DNA of 64,000 nt from Bradyrhizobium sp. LHD-71 (GCF_031157255.1 NZ_JAVIFX010000021.1:62001-126000), one strand, 5' to 3'. Positions 41,207 through 49,290 are shown, counted from the stretch's first letter. The notes: a model not told the origin generated them from the letters alone. Numbers and translations: made by a program.

Positions 41207-41245
41207 GACCCGCAGCACCGTCCCCAAGGCTGCGGGTCCTTTTTT
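41207..41245 (+). terminator. Strong rho-independent terminator with no upstream plus-strand gene
   Basis: GACCCGCAGC pairs perfectly with GCTGCGGGTC, followed by CCTTTTTT. The nearest gene upstream is on the opposite strand, so this may end a small RNA beginning near 41090-41150. Confidence 0.75.
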
Positions 41246-41334
41246 GCGAACAAGCCAAAAGTTCCTTGCTGAATGTTTGCCGTCTTGGGCAACTTCGCGC
41301 AGCGTCGCGACTTCTCCGCTGATGGAGAAGAACC

Positions 41335-41523
41335 ATGAGTGACCACGACGAAAAGGTTCGGAAGCTTAGGAGGCGAAGCAGCGAACAAACCTCAACGATG
41401 AGCGAGCTGCTCGTGACGCGCCTCCTCGAAGACGTCATCGAAGAGTTGCAAGCCGAAGTGGATAAAACCAAGGAAGAGAAGCGTTCACCTGCAGCTCGTC
41501 ACCGACGGCCGCCTTCCACGTGA
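41335..41523 (+). CDS. Small charged helical protein
   Basis: 62 residues: MSDHDEKVRKLRRRSSEQTS then 'ELLVTRLLEDVIEELQAEVD'. GGAGAAGAACC precedes the ATG. Highly charged, likely one helix. No family recognised; C-terminal residues are less protein-like. Confidence 0.45.
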   Translation: MSDHDEKVRKLRRRSSEQTSTMSELLVTRLLEDVIEELQAEVDKTKEEKRSPAARHRRPPST

Positions 41524-41631
41524 AGCGCACGCGCGCATCCCCAAGCGCGCTTCCCGACGAATTCAGCGCGATGCCCGGTCTGCGCAAGGCGTCGCCCTGC
41601 GTCAGCAGGAGCTGGCGAATTTTCTGATCGC

Positions 41632-41829
41632 CTACGCGTCGGGCTTCGAGCCCTGCGATTCAATCCAGCGCTTTGCCTCGGCATAGCTGCGCCATTGCGC
41701 AATTTCTTTCATCACGGCCCGATACTGCGCGCAGGTAGGTGGCAGATTAGCGGCTTCGAGTTCTCGCTGCCTATTCCGCAGATCAATTTCGTCGGCCGTC
41801 AGGTAGGTCGCCTTCGGAATACGGCGCAT
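41632..41829 (-). CDS. Small coiled-coil protein, paralogue family member 1
   Basis: 65 residues from MRRIPKATYLTADEIDLRNR: 'LTADEID' opener, then a helix with 'LEAANLPPTCAQYRAVMKEI' and 'YAEAKRWIES'. It belongs to a local family with genes at 47089 (broken) and 48779, sharing L-T/S-A-x-[DE]-I, a L-x-P-T core, then R/Q-x-x-x-x-E-I, Y-[AV]-E-[TA]-K-R. Probably a DNA-independent cytoplasmic helix pair; function unknown. Confidence 0.65.
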   Translation of the reverse strand: MRRIPKATYLTADEIDLRNRQRELEAANLPPTCAQYRAVMKEIAQWRSYAEAKRWIESQGSKPDA

Positions 41830-41972
41830 GACCCTTTTCCTCCGCTTGCGTCCACAACGCGCGCCCACGCCACCTAGATCAAGCACTCCTGCCCCGGATC
41901 GTTCCTTGTCCGAGTCCGAAACACCGCGACGTCGGGTAGAGCGCGTGACGCTTCCGCTGCTGGCGGTCAACC

Positions 41973-42071
41973 TTACCGCAAGGCCAGGGAGAGGAGAACA
42001 ATGAATAGCGTCGTGTATCCGATGGCCATGATGAGAAGATAGGCCTTAGCGGTAAAATCACGGGTACGCAT
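41973..42071 (-). CDS. Small one-span membrane protein (32 aa)
   Basis: Reads MRTRDFTAKAYLLIMAIGYT then TLFIVLLSLALR. GGGAG lies six bases before the ATG. One long hydrophobic helix with a basic N-terminus (in-side). Confidence 0.55.
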   Translation of the reverse strand: MRTRDFTAKAYLLIMAIGYTTLFIVLLSLALR

Positions 42072-42245
42072 ACGCAACTCCCGGAATTTCAGCCCCACCG
42101 AAGATGCAAACCAATTTATTAATAGTTTAAGAATGCCGCCTTCCCCGGCCGCGGCCGAGCACGTCGATGTCTCTTCTGTGCTATTGTAGACATTGAAGCT
42201 GCTTGGATCCCGATGCGACGGCATGCCAAGGACTCTGCGCTCAAA

Positions 42246-42555
42246 ATGCCTGATCTCAAGAACAAGCTCGACAAGCTCCTCTCCGAAGCCGCCGAATGCC
42301 AGATGATCGGCAGCCTGGCTGCCGACGCTGCGAAACGGGCGGCATATCGTGAGAGAGCGGATCAGTTCCGCGACTTGGCCGAACAGGTCCGCACACAGAT
42401 CAGCGCGCGCCCGCGCAGGAATATCGAATTCCTGCTGAGCAGGCCGGAAAGTGCCGCAAGCTGGTTGCTGAACTCGACGATGCTGACATCAAAGCCGACC
42501 TGCTGATGCTCGCCGCAGAGTTGGAGCAGACTGCGAAGCGCGAGCGGGCGGTGAG
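42246..42555 (+). pseudogene. Frameshifted two-unit helical protein
   Basis: The first frame gives MPDLKNKLDKLLSEAAECQM and 'YRERADQFRDLAEQVRTQIS'. The +1 region from about 42436 gives 'EQAGKCRKLVAELDDADIKA' and 'DLLMLAAELEQTAKRERAV', a second unit of the same kind (L-x-x-A-x-E/K-C-R/Q...A-x-x-x-x/A-E). The two units lie in different frames, so a shift between about 42420 and 42445 has broken what was one tandem-unit protein or two neighbouring genes. Such units are common in short rhizobial proteins of unknown role. Confidence 0.55.
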
Positions 42556-43099
42556 TTGTATTCCTGTTTCAGGCGTTGCGCACAGAAGCCGCCTTTCACG
42601 GCAACTTCCACCGTCGGGTAATTGCGGTGCATCAAATCTGACCGTGCTCAGCCCACTATTCTGGACCGTCGTCCATCAAATCGTGGCGGTGCGGCATTGG
42701 CCTGGGCGGCACACACACACTATTGGATGCTCCAGACCGGTGCTTCGGTATGGCTGACGACGAGCGACAATCGCCAGCCACTGCCACCAGCCGGCGCTGA
42801 GCTACCCATCGTTCTCGGCGATGCTACGCTCATCATGAGCACGGTGCTCAGCTCGTCGCCGTCGGCGATTGTCATCGAGCTGGACTGCGCCCATCTTCGC
42901 CGTCTGACACCGGCCCGCGGCCGTTCGGCAAACCCCGCCAGTTTTCCGGGCTCCGAGTGGATCGTGCAGTTGCGGGTCTGAAGTGGCGCAATGCCCGGCC
43001 GCGCCGTCGGGCCGCCGGACGCGAACCGTTACGCAGTGACGGCGATGGTCTGCACCGATGCTTGCGTGATGATCACCGACATTCCGCGGCCACTCCGGA
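42556..43099. other. Stretch without a convincing gene
   Basis: An open frame of 119 codons at 42622-42981 and one of 110 on the other strand exist, but neither shows a ribosome site, family pattern or sensible composition. Probably decayed sequence following the frameshifted gene. Confidence 0.45.
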
Positions 43100-43125
43100 G
43101 GAACAAAGAGTTTCCAGCCAAGGTT
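43100..43125 (+). promoter_or_regulatory. EcfG-type promoter (near match)
   Basis: GGAAC (43100-43104), 17 bases, GGTT (43122-43125), 30 bases before the PRC-barrel gene. Confidence 0.5.
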
Positions 43126-43154
43126 GTCCGACACCTAGAAAATGGAGGACAACC

Positions 43155-43523
43155 ATGGAAACTGAATCCCGGGAAACGGCCGGCCTGATCGGCAGCGACA
43201 AGGTTGAAGGCACCGCCGTGTATGGGTCCGACGGCGACAAGATCGGATCGATCGAGCGGGTGATGATCGAGAAGGTGGGGGGCAAGGTCGCGTATGCCGT
43301 GCTCAGCTTCGGCGGCTTCCTCGGCATGGGCGACGATCACTATCCGTTGCCGTGGCAGTCGCTGACCTACAACACCGAGCTCGGTGGCTACCAGGTCGCG
43401 ATAACCAATGACGAGCTGAACAAGGCGCCGCACTACGGCAACAACGACAACTGGAACTGGGACGACCGGTCCCGCGTCCGCGCCGTCAACGAGTACTACG
43501 GCGTGCCTTTCCCCGGTTACTAA
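43155..43523 (+). CDS. PRC-barrel domain protein, cytoplasmic
   Basis: 122 residues without a signal. 'LIGSDKVEGTAVYGSDGDKI', 'GSIERVMIEKVGGKVAYAVL', 'SFGGFLGMGDDHYPLPWQSL' and 'YNTELGGYQVAITNDELNKA' trace the PRC-barrel used in photosynthetic reaction-centre H subunits and RimM, here stand-alone. GGAGGACAACC gives a strong ribosome site. Such proteins rise under stress in rhizobia; the molecular role is open. A strong terminator follows. Confidence 0.85.
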   Translation: METESRETAGLIGSDKVEGTAVYGSDGDKIGSIERVMIEKVGGKVAYAVLSFGGFLGMGDDHYPLPWQSLTYNTELGGYQVAITNDELNKAPHYGNNDNWNWDDRSRVRAVNEYYGVPFPGY

Positions 43524-43531
43524 GGGGGACC

Positions 43532-43562
43532 GGCCCGCTCGGCATTGCTGAGCGGGCCTTTT
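43532..43562 (+). terminator. Rho-independent terminator after PRC-barrel gene
   Basis: GGCCCGCTC pairs with GAGCGGGCC, followed by TTTTCATT. Confidence 0.85.
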
Positions 43563-43755
43563 CATTAGCATGCATGCCCAGCCGAACCGCCCGTCGTCGT
43601 ACGAAAAGGGCGGAAAAATCCGTTGCGCCGCGGAACGTCCTGGCTTCTCACTGCAGTTGTTATACGGATAGCGCAGCGAAGGCTGACCGCTATCGCCTGC
43701 CCTGCTCACGGAGCGGGCGAGAATCGGATACGATAACAACCATCCATGGAGGGTC

Positions 43756-44199
43756 ATGATGGACGATCCAAAAGACGATCCGAAAGAGGACCACCCCACT
43801 CCACCCGCCACCGACAGCAAGAAACCTGTCGTTGACCAGATCACCGACGTGATCGCCGCCGCCGCAGGCCAGATGACCGAGTCCGCGGTCAGGGCCGTCG
43901 CCAAGCGCGCGACAAAAGCGGTTTCGAAGCGAACCCCTGCGCCCGTCAAGAAGGCGGCGAAGAAAGCTCAAAAGGCGGTCAAGGCTTCCAGAAAGAAGAC
44001 AGCGAAGAAGACTGCAAAGAAGAAGACGGCCAAGAAGAAAACTTCCAAAAAGCAGACCGCCAGAAAGATGGCGCCCAAGAAGCAGTCCAGGCGAACATCC
44101 AAAGCATCCGCGAAACGGGCATCGAAGGCTTCCGCGAAGCGGCGGACCGTCAAGACAGCGACTAAGAAGTCTCGCGTTAAGAAGAAATCGAGACGCTGA
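43756..44199 (+). CDS. Lysine/alanine-rich histone H1-like protein
   Basis: 147 residues. An acidic N-terminus (MMDDPKDDPKEDHPTPPATD) and a short helix ('ITDVIAAAAGQMTESAVRAV') precede about 90 residues of KKTAKK/KKAAKK-type repeats, as in bacterial histone H1-like proteins and AlgP. Expected to bind DNA non-specifically and compact the nucleoid. The start could be 43756 or 43759. It has a smaller neighbour of the same type 31 bases downstream. Confidence 0.8.
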   Translation: MMDDPKDDPKEDHPTPPATDSKKPVVDQITDVIAAAAGQMTESAVRAVAKRATKAVSKRTPAPVKKAAKKAQKAVKASRKKTAKKTAKKKTAKKKTSKKQTARKMAPKKQSRRTSKASAKRASKASAKRRTVKTATKKSRVKKKSRR

Positions 44200-44230
44200 C
44201 ACCTCCCATCAACAACCAAAGAGGAGCACC

Positions 44231-44428
44231 ATGGCGAAGAGATCCACCGCGAGCCGCGTCGCATCCACAGTGAAGAAGGCAGCAAAAGCGACCACAAGCG
44301 CTGCCAGATCGGCTGTGCGAAAGACGAAGAAGACTGCGCGGAAGATGATGCCTGGCGCGGCAAAGAAGACGAAGAAGAAGAAAAAGGCCAAATCCCGGAA
44401 GGCCAAATCCCGAAAGGCCCGCAGGTAG
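44231..44428 (+). CDS. Small lysine-rich histone-like protein
   Basis: 65 residues: MAKRSTASRVASTVKKAAKA followed by repeats of K/R-A-K-S. AGAGGAGC precedes the ATG. Together with the gene upstream it forms a pair of basic nucleoid-type proteins. Low complexity limits family assignment. Confidence 0.75.
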   Translation: MAKRSTASRVASTVKKAAKATTSAARSAVRKTKKTARKMMPGAAKKTKKKKKAKSRKAKSRKARR

Positions 44429-44466
44429 CATTCGCCACGGACTCGAAGGCCGGCACGCGGCAGGAA

Positions 44467-44700
44467 TCAGGTTTCTCGATCCGGCTGCGTGCCGTCGACC
44501 ATGTCATCGATCACCGCTTTGGCCTCGCCAATGGCGCGCTCATAGTTGGTCAACGCATCAACGACCATGCGTGTGGCGAGGTTGGCGTTGGGCGGATAGA
44601 TCAGCAGCTTGATCTGATCTCGGCGCCGCGTGATCTTGACCACGTGCTGACGATGCACAATGCGCTCGATGAAGCGAAGTTTATCGTCGTCGGCGGCCAC
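44467..44700 (-). CDS. Hypothetical conserved-looking small protein
   Basis: 77 residues: 'MAADDDKLRFIERIVHRQHV', 'KITRRRDQIKLLIYPPNANL' and 'MVVDALTNYERAIGEAKAVI'. A mixed beta-helix protein without cysteine or signal. Convergent with the histone-like pair. Family not recognised. Confidence 0.6.
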   Translation of the reverse strand: MAADDDKLRFIERIVHRQHVVKITRRRDQIKLLIYPPNANLATRMVVDALTNYERAIGEAKAVIDDMVDGTQPDRET

Positions 44701-44730
44701 AACGCGTCTTTCATCCTAAAAGTCGATTGC

Positions 44731-44816
44731 GATTCTAGTGTCGTGGATCAGAAATTCGCACCATCGTTGCCGCGAGCCCAACGTGCGAATTTCTAATCCA
44801 TAACGACACTAGAATC
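44731..44816. repeat. Large intergenic palindrome 1 (CTAGTGTCG arms)
   Basis: The left arm GATTCTAGTGTCGTGGATCA and the right arm TAACGACACTAGAATC are inverted; inner arms GAAATTCGCAC and GTGCGAATTTC also pair. About 86 bases with a small central loop. Confidence 0.85.
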
Positions 44817-44825
44817 ATAAACTTG

Positions 44826-44901
44826 CTAGTGTCCTGATCGAATCCGAAGTTCGCTCTGAGCTCGCTGCAAAGTATGGCGAACTTCGGATTCGGGACACTA
44901 G
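44826..44901. repeat. Large intergenic palindrome 2 (CTAGTGTCC arms)
   Basis: CTAGTGTCCTGATCGAATCC pairs with the terminal GGATTCGGGACACTAG, inner GAAGTTCGC with GCGAACTTC. It shares the CTAGTGTC ends with palindrome 1 but has a different inside; the two lie nine bases apart. Confidence 0.85.
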
Positions 44902-44985
44902 TCGGCATTTGGCGACGCCGCCAGAGGCCACGGGCGCGGGCGGCCGCCTGACGGCCGCCCGCCCCTCCTGCAACCGCCCTCCCCG

Positions 44986-45011
44986 GGAACGTTGCCAGTC
45001 GCGCCGGAGTT
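44986..45011 (+). promoter_or_regulatory. EcfG-type promoter (near match)
   Basis: GGAAC (44986-44990), 17 bases, AGTT (45008-45011). The spacer GTTGCCAGTCGCGCCGG resembles that at 40488-40504. Confidence 0.5.
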
Positions 45012-45047
45012 GTACCGGACGACAACTCGGCGAATGGAGGAAGCACG

Positions 45048-45320
45048 ATGCCCGAACTCGATCCCGACGATCGCGATCGGCCGCTCGAGCCCAGAACGCC
45101 CGATCCCCTGATGGGCGACCGCAACAGCGGCATAGGATCTCTCGGCATGGTCGCGGCGGTGGCGTTCGCAATCCTGGTCGGCCTGTTCTTCTGGACCATG
45201 GCCGACAATCGCCTCGCGACAAACACGTCGCCCGGCATGACGACAGGCATGTCGCCAACCACGCCGGCGCCGGCTCCGCCACCGAGCAAGGATGGCAGCA
45301 CGCCTCCGGTCTCACGCTAG
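45048..45320 (+). CDS. Small one-span membrane protein, stress-type (paralogue of 40545)
   Basis: 90 residues: 'MPELDPDDRDRPLEPRTPDP', a single span 'LGMVAAVAFAILVGLFFWTMA' preceded by acidic residues, and a P/T/S-rich tail. Same layout as the protein at 40545. GGAGG lies before the ATG. The tail may face the periplasm. Function unknown. Confidence 0.72.
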   Translation: MPELDPDDRDRPLEPRTPDPLMGDRNSGIGSLGMVAAVAFAILVGLFFWTMADNRLATNTSPGMTTGMSPTTPAPAPPPSKDGSTPPVSR

Positions 45321-45550
45321 CTGAGCTGAAGGTTGTTCCGCTGATGCGACCGGCATCGCCGAACCGGATTCTGTTGTCGGTGTCAGCGCTTGCTTCGAAT
45401 GTCATTCAATTCCGAGTATTCGCTGAAAGCGCAAATCAGGAGGAGAGTGATCTGCTGCAATGCGCAAGGCGAGCGTCGTCAACACCGGCGCAAGGCTGGC
45501 TTTGACGTCGTCCGCGCGAGCCGTTCGCGAGGACGCCCACCCAGGAGGCG

Positions 45551-46216
45551 ATGATCATGACTGCGACTGACCCTGTCCCTGTCCCGTCGATGAGCAGAGT
45601 ACTCAGCGACAGCGGCATCCGCTGGGGATGGCTGCTGGCGCTCGGCATTCTCATAACCGTGCTCGGCATCCTTGGCCTTGGCATGACGTACTGGCTGACC
45701 ATCGTCGCCGTGTTCTGGTTCGGCGCGCTGGTCATCGTCGCCGGCGCGGCGCAATTGATCGATGCGTTTCACCACAAGGAATGGAGGAGCCTCGCGCTGC
45801 ACGCGATCATCGGACTGGTCTATGTGCTCGCCGGTCTCGTGATGGTGGCGATGCCGGTCTTTTCCGCCTTCTGGCTGACGATCTTCCTCGCGGCGTCCCT
45901 GCTCGTCGCGGGCATCTTCCGCAGCGTGATCGCCTTCCAGGTGCGCGAAGCCGGGCCTCTCTGGATCACGATCCTGATTTCGGGCCTGATCTCCGTGGTG
46001 CTGGGCTTCATGATCTTCGGAACGCTGTCGCATCCCTCGGCCGAAGCGCTGACGACGCCCGCCGGCCAGGCGGAGTGGATCAGGGGCTGGGGCTGGATCA
46101 TCGGTTTGTTCGTTGCGATCGAGCTGATCATGGAGGGGGTCTCCCTCATCCTGCTTTCGCTCGCCGCAAAGCCGGCCAAGCCCGAGACCCCGGCCGGAGC
46201 AATTGCGGCTCATTAA
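45551..46216 (+). CDS. HdeD-family (DUF308) membrane protein
   Basis: 221 residues, six hydrophobic segments. 'WGWLLALGILITVLGILGLG' and 'FWFGALVIVAGAAQLIDAFH' at the start, 'LHAIIGLVYVLAGLVMVAMP' next, and a second half repeating the pattern, fit HdeD, linked in E. coli to acid resistance. GGAGGCGATGATC is the ribosome site; the first or second ATG (45551 or 45557) may be used. Confidence 0.88.
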   Translation: MIMTATDPVPVPSMSRVLSDSGIRWGWLLALGILITVLGILGLGMTYWLTIVAVFWFGALVIVAGAAQLIDAFHHKEWRSLALHAIIGLVYVLAGLVMVAMPVFSAFWLTIFLAASLLVAGIFRSVIAFQVREAGPLWITILISGLISVVLGFMIFGTLSHPSAEALTTPAGQAEWIRGWGWIIGLFVAIELIMEGVSLILLSLAAKPAKPETPAGAIAAH

Positions 46217-46253
46217 GCGAGCCGCAAAGCTTCCGGACCAGCGGATACGAACG

Positions 46254-46727
46254 TCAGCCGCGACGCGCCTTCTCGATCGCGGCGACGTCGATCTTCTTCA
46301 TGGTCATCATCGCATCGAATGCGCGCTTGGCCTCGGCGCCGCCGGCGGCCATCGCCTGCATCAGCACGCGCGGCGTGATCTGCCAGGAGATGCCCCACCT
46401 GTCCTTGCACCAGCCGCATTCGCTCTCCTGGCCGCCATTGCCGACGACAGCGTTCCAGTAGCGGTCGGTCTCGTCCTGATCATCCGTGGCGATCTGGAAC
46501 GAGAAGGCCTCGTTGTGCTTGAACACCGGACCGCCGTTGAGGCCCACGCAGGGGATTCCGGCGACCGTGAACTCGACCATCAGCACGTCGCCCTGCTTGC
46601 CGGACGGATAGTCTCCGGGCGCACGGTAGACCTTCCCCACCGAGCTGTCAGGGAAGGTCTCGGCATAGAAGCGGGCAGCAGCCTCGGCATCCTTGTCGTA
46701 CCATAGACAAATCGTGTTCTTGGCCAT
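46254..46727 (-). CDS. VOC-superfamily PhnB-like protein
   Basis: 157 residues: 'MAKNTICLWYDKDAEAAARF', 'ETFPDSSVGKVYRAPGDYPS', 'FVVAG'-type centre reading 'VEFTVAGIPCVGLNGGPVF', 'SFQIATDDQDETDRYWNAVV' and 'ECGWCKDRWGISWQITPRVL'. This is the PhnB / 3-demethylubiquinone-methyltransferase-like subset of the vicinal oxygen chelate fold. Often annotated as methyltransferase but probably a metal-dependent lyase or binding protein. Confidence 0.85.
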   Translation of the reverse strand: MAKNTICLWYDKDAEAAARFYAETFPDSSVGKVYRAPGDYPSGKQGDVLMVEFTVAGIPCVGLNGGPVFKHNEAFSFQIATDDQDETDRYWNAVVGNGGQESECGWCKDRWGISWQITPRVLMQAMAAGGAEAKRAFDAMMTMKKIDVAAIEKARRG

Positions 46728-47088
46728 TGGCTGTCCTTTCGCTTGAGTTCACTTGTCACCACACCGCATGACGACTTGAAGCCGGCGTGACGTGAAACGC
46801 TGCTGATCGTCCGCTTCGCGAGGCGCGGAAACTATCACGACCGAACAGCAGGTGAAAAGATCGACGCTGCGTTGTCGCGCTGGATCTGCCGGATCAGTTC
46901 CCGGCACCGCCAGCGTGATCTGCTCGAACGACAAACGAATTCAAAGGAACGATCCGGCAAACTTGAAAGTTGAAACGGCACCACGGCTCCAGCCGCCGCT
47001 TGCCCGTCCCCTAGCACTCAACTGGCTGGGGCCGTGGTACCTACCGGTCCGGAACGGCAAAAGATCGGACGAAGGGCGGAAGCGATGC
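46728..47088. other. Stretch without a recognised gene
   Basis: Only short open frames without ribosome sites or family pattern. No promoter or hairpin stands out. Confidence 0.5.
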
Positions 47089-47271
47089 ATGGGAAACAGA
47101 TAGAGCCTGACGGACGTCATTCACCTGAGCGCGCGGGACATCAAGGAGCGCATCAGGCGGCTGCAGGAGCAAGCCTCCAACCTTGCGCCAACCAGCGAGC
47201 GGCATCAGGCGATCACGAGGGAAATCGCGCGCCTGCGCATCTACGCAGAGACGAAGCGCTTCGTGTCGTAG
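47089..47271 (+). pseudogene. Paralogue family member 2, stopped at codon 5 by TAG
   Basis: Read from the ATG at 47089 the frame is M-G-N-R-stop, then continues 'SLTDVIHLSARDIKERIRRL', 'QEQASNLAPTSERHQAITRE' and 'IARLRIYAETKRFVS'. The continuation is plainly the same family as 41632 and 48779. The TAG at 47101-47103 breaks it, unless a downstream non-ATG start is used. Confidence 0.65.
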
Positions 47272-47294
47272 CGGCCGCTCTGCTTTCGTTCTGA

Positions 47295-47320
47295 GGAACG
47301 TTACCGGCGAGGCGATGTTT
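47295..47320 (+). promoter_or_regulatory. EcfG-type promoter (near match)
   Basis: GGAAC (47295-47299), 17 bases, GTTT (47317-47320). It is about 145 bases before the gene at 47466, leaving a long leader. Confidence 0.4.
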
Positions 47321-47465
47321 AGCGTTTGGCGTCGTCCCCATAGCCGTTCGAAGAACGGCGTCGCTTCGCGCGCATGACGACGGAGGTCAGCACGCCGTAG
47401 ACGCCTGTCCCTGCTGCGGCGAAGCAAGTGAGGAGAGGACGTGCATTTTCAGCGGAGCAACGCAG

Positions 47466-47648
47466 ATGCCCAAACGGAAGCCGCCGTTAACACCTGACGA
47501 ATTCCCGTTGGAAGCTGACGAGGAAAAGGTCAAGACGACCGACGGAAAGACGATCGCGGAGGCGGATTCGGAGGCGACGGCCGACGAGATCGCCGACCGC
47601 CTGAACGAGCACCACGACAGGGAAGAAGAAGACCGCTGGTCGGCGTGA
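47466..47648 (+). CDS. Small acidic protein (60 aa)
   Basis: MPKRKPPLTPDEFPLEADEE, then 'KVKTTDGKTIAEADSEATAD' and 'EIADRLNEHHDREEEDRWSA'. Basic opener, acidic body, C-terminal W-S. Proteins of this pattern seem widespread in Bradyrhizobium. Cytoplasmic, function unknown. Confidence 0.65.
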   Translation: MPKRKPPLTPDEFPLEADEEKVKTTDGKTIAEADSEATADEIADRLNEHHDREEEDRWSA

Positions 47649-47921
47649 CGCGCCGGCCGCGCGGGCTGTCGATGCGCGACCGACGGACTGCCTGCGAACC
47701 GCATTCGGCGGGTCCGGCGATCATGTCCGACATCATCGCGCTTGCGCGTTTGCGTCGAGGCGCACGCGCCGGCGAAGCGCCCAGCAAAAGAAACACCCGC
47801 GCACGCGCGTTCGTTCCTGCGACTTTGCGTCATCATTGAAACGTTTCCGCGTTGAGGAACGCCACGGTTCACCGCGTATTGACCCGTAGCGAATTGTTCG
47901 CCTTGCAAGGAGGAAATGACA

Positions 47922-48458
47922 ATGACGAAGAAGTTCTTTGCCGCAGCATTGCTGAGCACGGCCGTGATCGGTGGCGCAGCCTACGCGCAGACCAGTCAGC
48001 CGAGCACGGCGCCGGCGGCGACGCCTTCCACCAGCGCTGCAACCGGCACATCCGCCGACCAGAAGATGGCGTTGAAAGGCAACTGGCGTGCATCCAAGCT
48101 GATGGGTCTCGACGTCTACAACGACGCCAACGAGAAGCTCGGCGACATCAGCGAGCTGATCGTCGACAAGAACGGCAAGGTGCAAGCGGTGGTGATCGGC
48201 GTGGGTGGCTTTCTCGGCATCGGCGAACACGACATCGCCGTGGGCATGGACAAGCTGAAGTTCATGGAAACGCCGGCCCGCACCGCGTCCACGACCGGCA
48301 CCGATCGCCCGGCAACGACCGGCGCGACAGGCTCCGGCACGACGCCTGCGCGCGACACGTCCAGCGCAAATGACTGGGCGCCGGACCACGCGGTGATGAG
48401 CGGCACCAAGGAGCAGCTCAAGGCGATGCCGAAGTTCAGCTACTCGGACTCCAACTGA
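47922..48458 (+). CDS. Exported PRC-barrel domain protein
   Basis: 178 residues. Signal peptide 'MTKKFFAAALLSTAVIGGAA' ending YAQ, a T/S/A-rich linker, then a PRC-barrel ('WRASKLMGLDVYNDANEKLG', 'DISELIVDKNGKVQAVVIGV', 'GGFLGIGEHDIAVGMDKL') and a second low-complexity region. I take the second ATG because AAGGAGG sits too close to the first (47916). A weak GGAAC-N17-type element at 47856 may drive it. Paired by family with 43155, but exported. Confidence 0.85.
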   Translation: MTKKFFAAALLSTAVIGGAAYAQTSQPSTAPAATPSTSAATGTSADQKMALKGNWRASKLMGLDVYNDANEKLGDISELIVDKNGKVQAVVIGVGGFLGIGEHDIAVGMDKLKFMETPARTASTTGTDRPATTGATGSGTTPARDTSSANDWAPDHAVMSGTKEQLKAMPKFSYSDSN

Positions 48459-48481
48459 GCGTAACGTCTCCACACTGCGGC

Positions 48482-48511
48482 AAGGGCCCTCGACAACCGT
48501 CGGGGGCCTTT
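48482..48511 (+). terminator. Terminator after exported PRC-barrel gene
   Basis: GGGCCCTCGAC pairs with GTCGGGGGCC (one mismatch), followed by TTTG. Confidence 0.7.
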
Positions 48512-48572
48512 GCACGTCCCCGTGCAGCGCAGCCCGTTGGCGAGACCGGCTTGCGCAGCCGTATAATGCGGA

Positions 48573-48598
48573 GGAACCATCTCGGCGACGTCAAGTTG
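48573..48598 (+). promoter_or_regulatory. EcfG-type promoter (near match)
   Basis: GGAAC (48573-48577), 17 bases, GTTG (48595-48598), about 180 bases before the gene at 48779. Confidence 0.45.
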
Positions 48599-48778
48599 AT
48601 ACGCCACCGAGGATCCAGCTCCGCCGCGCTTCCCTTGCCCGTCCCGAAGCGCCAGCCGGCTGGAGCCTCGCCCTGATGGCCTCGACTCCCGCCCGAGCGA
48701 AGCGCGGCGGGGCATCTCGCGGCCCTCGGCTGCAGAAGCGTTAGAAGCAGTGGGGCGTGAACGATCAGGGAGGCAGCC

Positions 48779-49003
48779 ATGCGTTCCGTCCCACCAGACA
48801 TCAACCTGACTGCCGACGAGATCGAAAAGCGCATCAGGCAGCGAGAAGAGGATGCCCGGAGCCTGGCGCCGACCTGCCGGCAGCATCAGGCCATCACGGA
48901 GGAAATCCTGAGCCTGCGCCTTTATGTCGAGACGAAGCGTCTGGTCGAGACGAAGCGTCTGGCCGACACCCAGCGATCGAAGACACCGCGGCGAGACGAT
49001 TGA
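48779..49003 (+). CDS. Small coiled-coil protein, paralogue family member 3
   Basis: 74 residues: 'MRSVPPDINLTADEIEKRIR', 'QREEDARSLAPTCRQHQAIT', 'EEILSLRLYVETKRLVETKR', tail RRDD. The intact member of the family with 41632 and the broken 47089. A VETKRL repeat is doubled near the C-terminus. GGGAGGC precedes the ATG. Confidence 0.7.
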   Translation: MRSVPPDINLTADEIEKRIRQREEDARSLAPTCRQHQAITEEILSLRLYVETKRLVETKRLADTQRSKTPRRDD

Positions 49004-49062
49004 ACGTTGCGTGTCGTGGACACGAAGGCCTGCTTTCCGGGTCCAACCAACAGGACAGACTG

Positions 49063-49290
49063 ATGTCGGAACGGCGAGAGCTCTATCGTAGTCCAAATGG
49101 CGACTCATGGTTTCTCGGCCGCGAGCCGACGAATGGCCGTGCCTTCATCATTCATCAGCCCAACGCGCCCTCCGGCGGCCGCCTCTCCCACGTCGAGCTG
49201 GGCGAGTTCTTGCGCAGCGGAGACGGCCCGGAACGACAAGCGCTGCTCCGCTTGATCGGCACACTTGTGGACGTGCCGCCCTATGCCTAG
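49063..49290 (+). CDS. Small hypothetical protein (75 aa)
   Basis: 'MSERRELYRSPNGDSWFLGR', 'EPTNGRAFIIHQPNAPSGGR', 'LSHVELGEFLRSGDGPERQA', ending VDVPPYA. Opening 'LY-S-x-NGD-W' is typical of short rhizobial proteins. Follows member 3 of the paralogue family by 59 bases on the same strand. Function unknown. Confidence 0.68.
   Translation: MSERRELYRSPNGDSWFLGREPTNGRAFIIHQPNAPSGGRLSHVELGEFLRSGDGPERQALLRLIGTLVDVPPYA

Noticed and set aside
42622-42981. 119-codon frame as a gene
   Set aside because: No ribosome site, no domain, irregular composition; overlaps a similarly weak frame on the other strand.
17336-47103. TAG read-through as a coding event (MarR gene and 47089 gene both have in-frame TAG)
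   Set aside because: Only two cases, one in an obviously decaying region; no suppressor tRNA or recoding element seen. Ordinary nonsense mutations are simpler.
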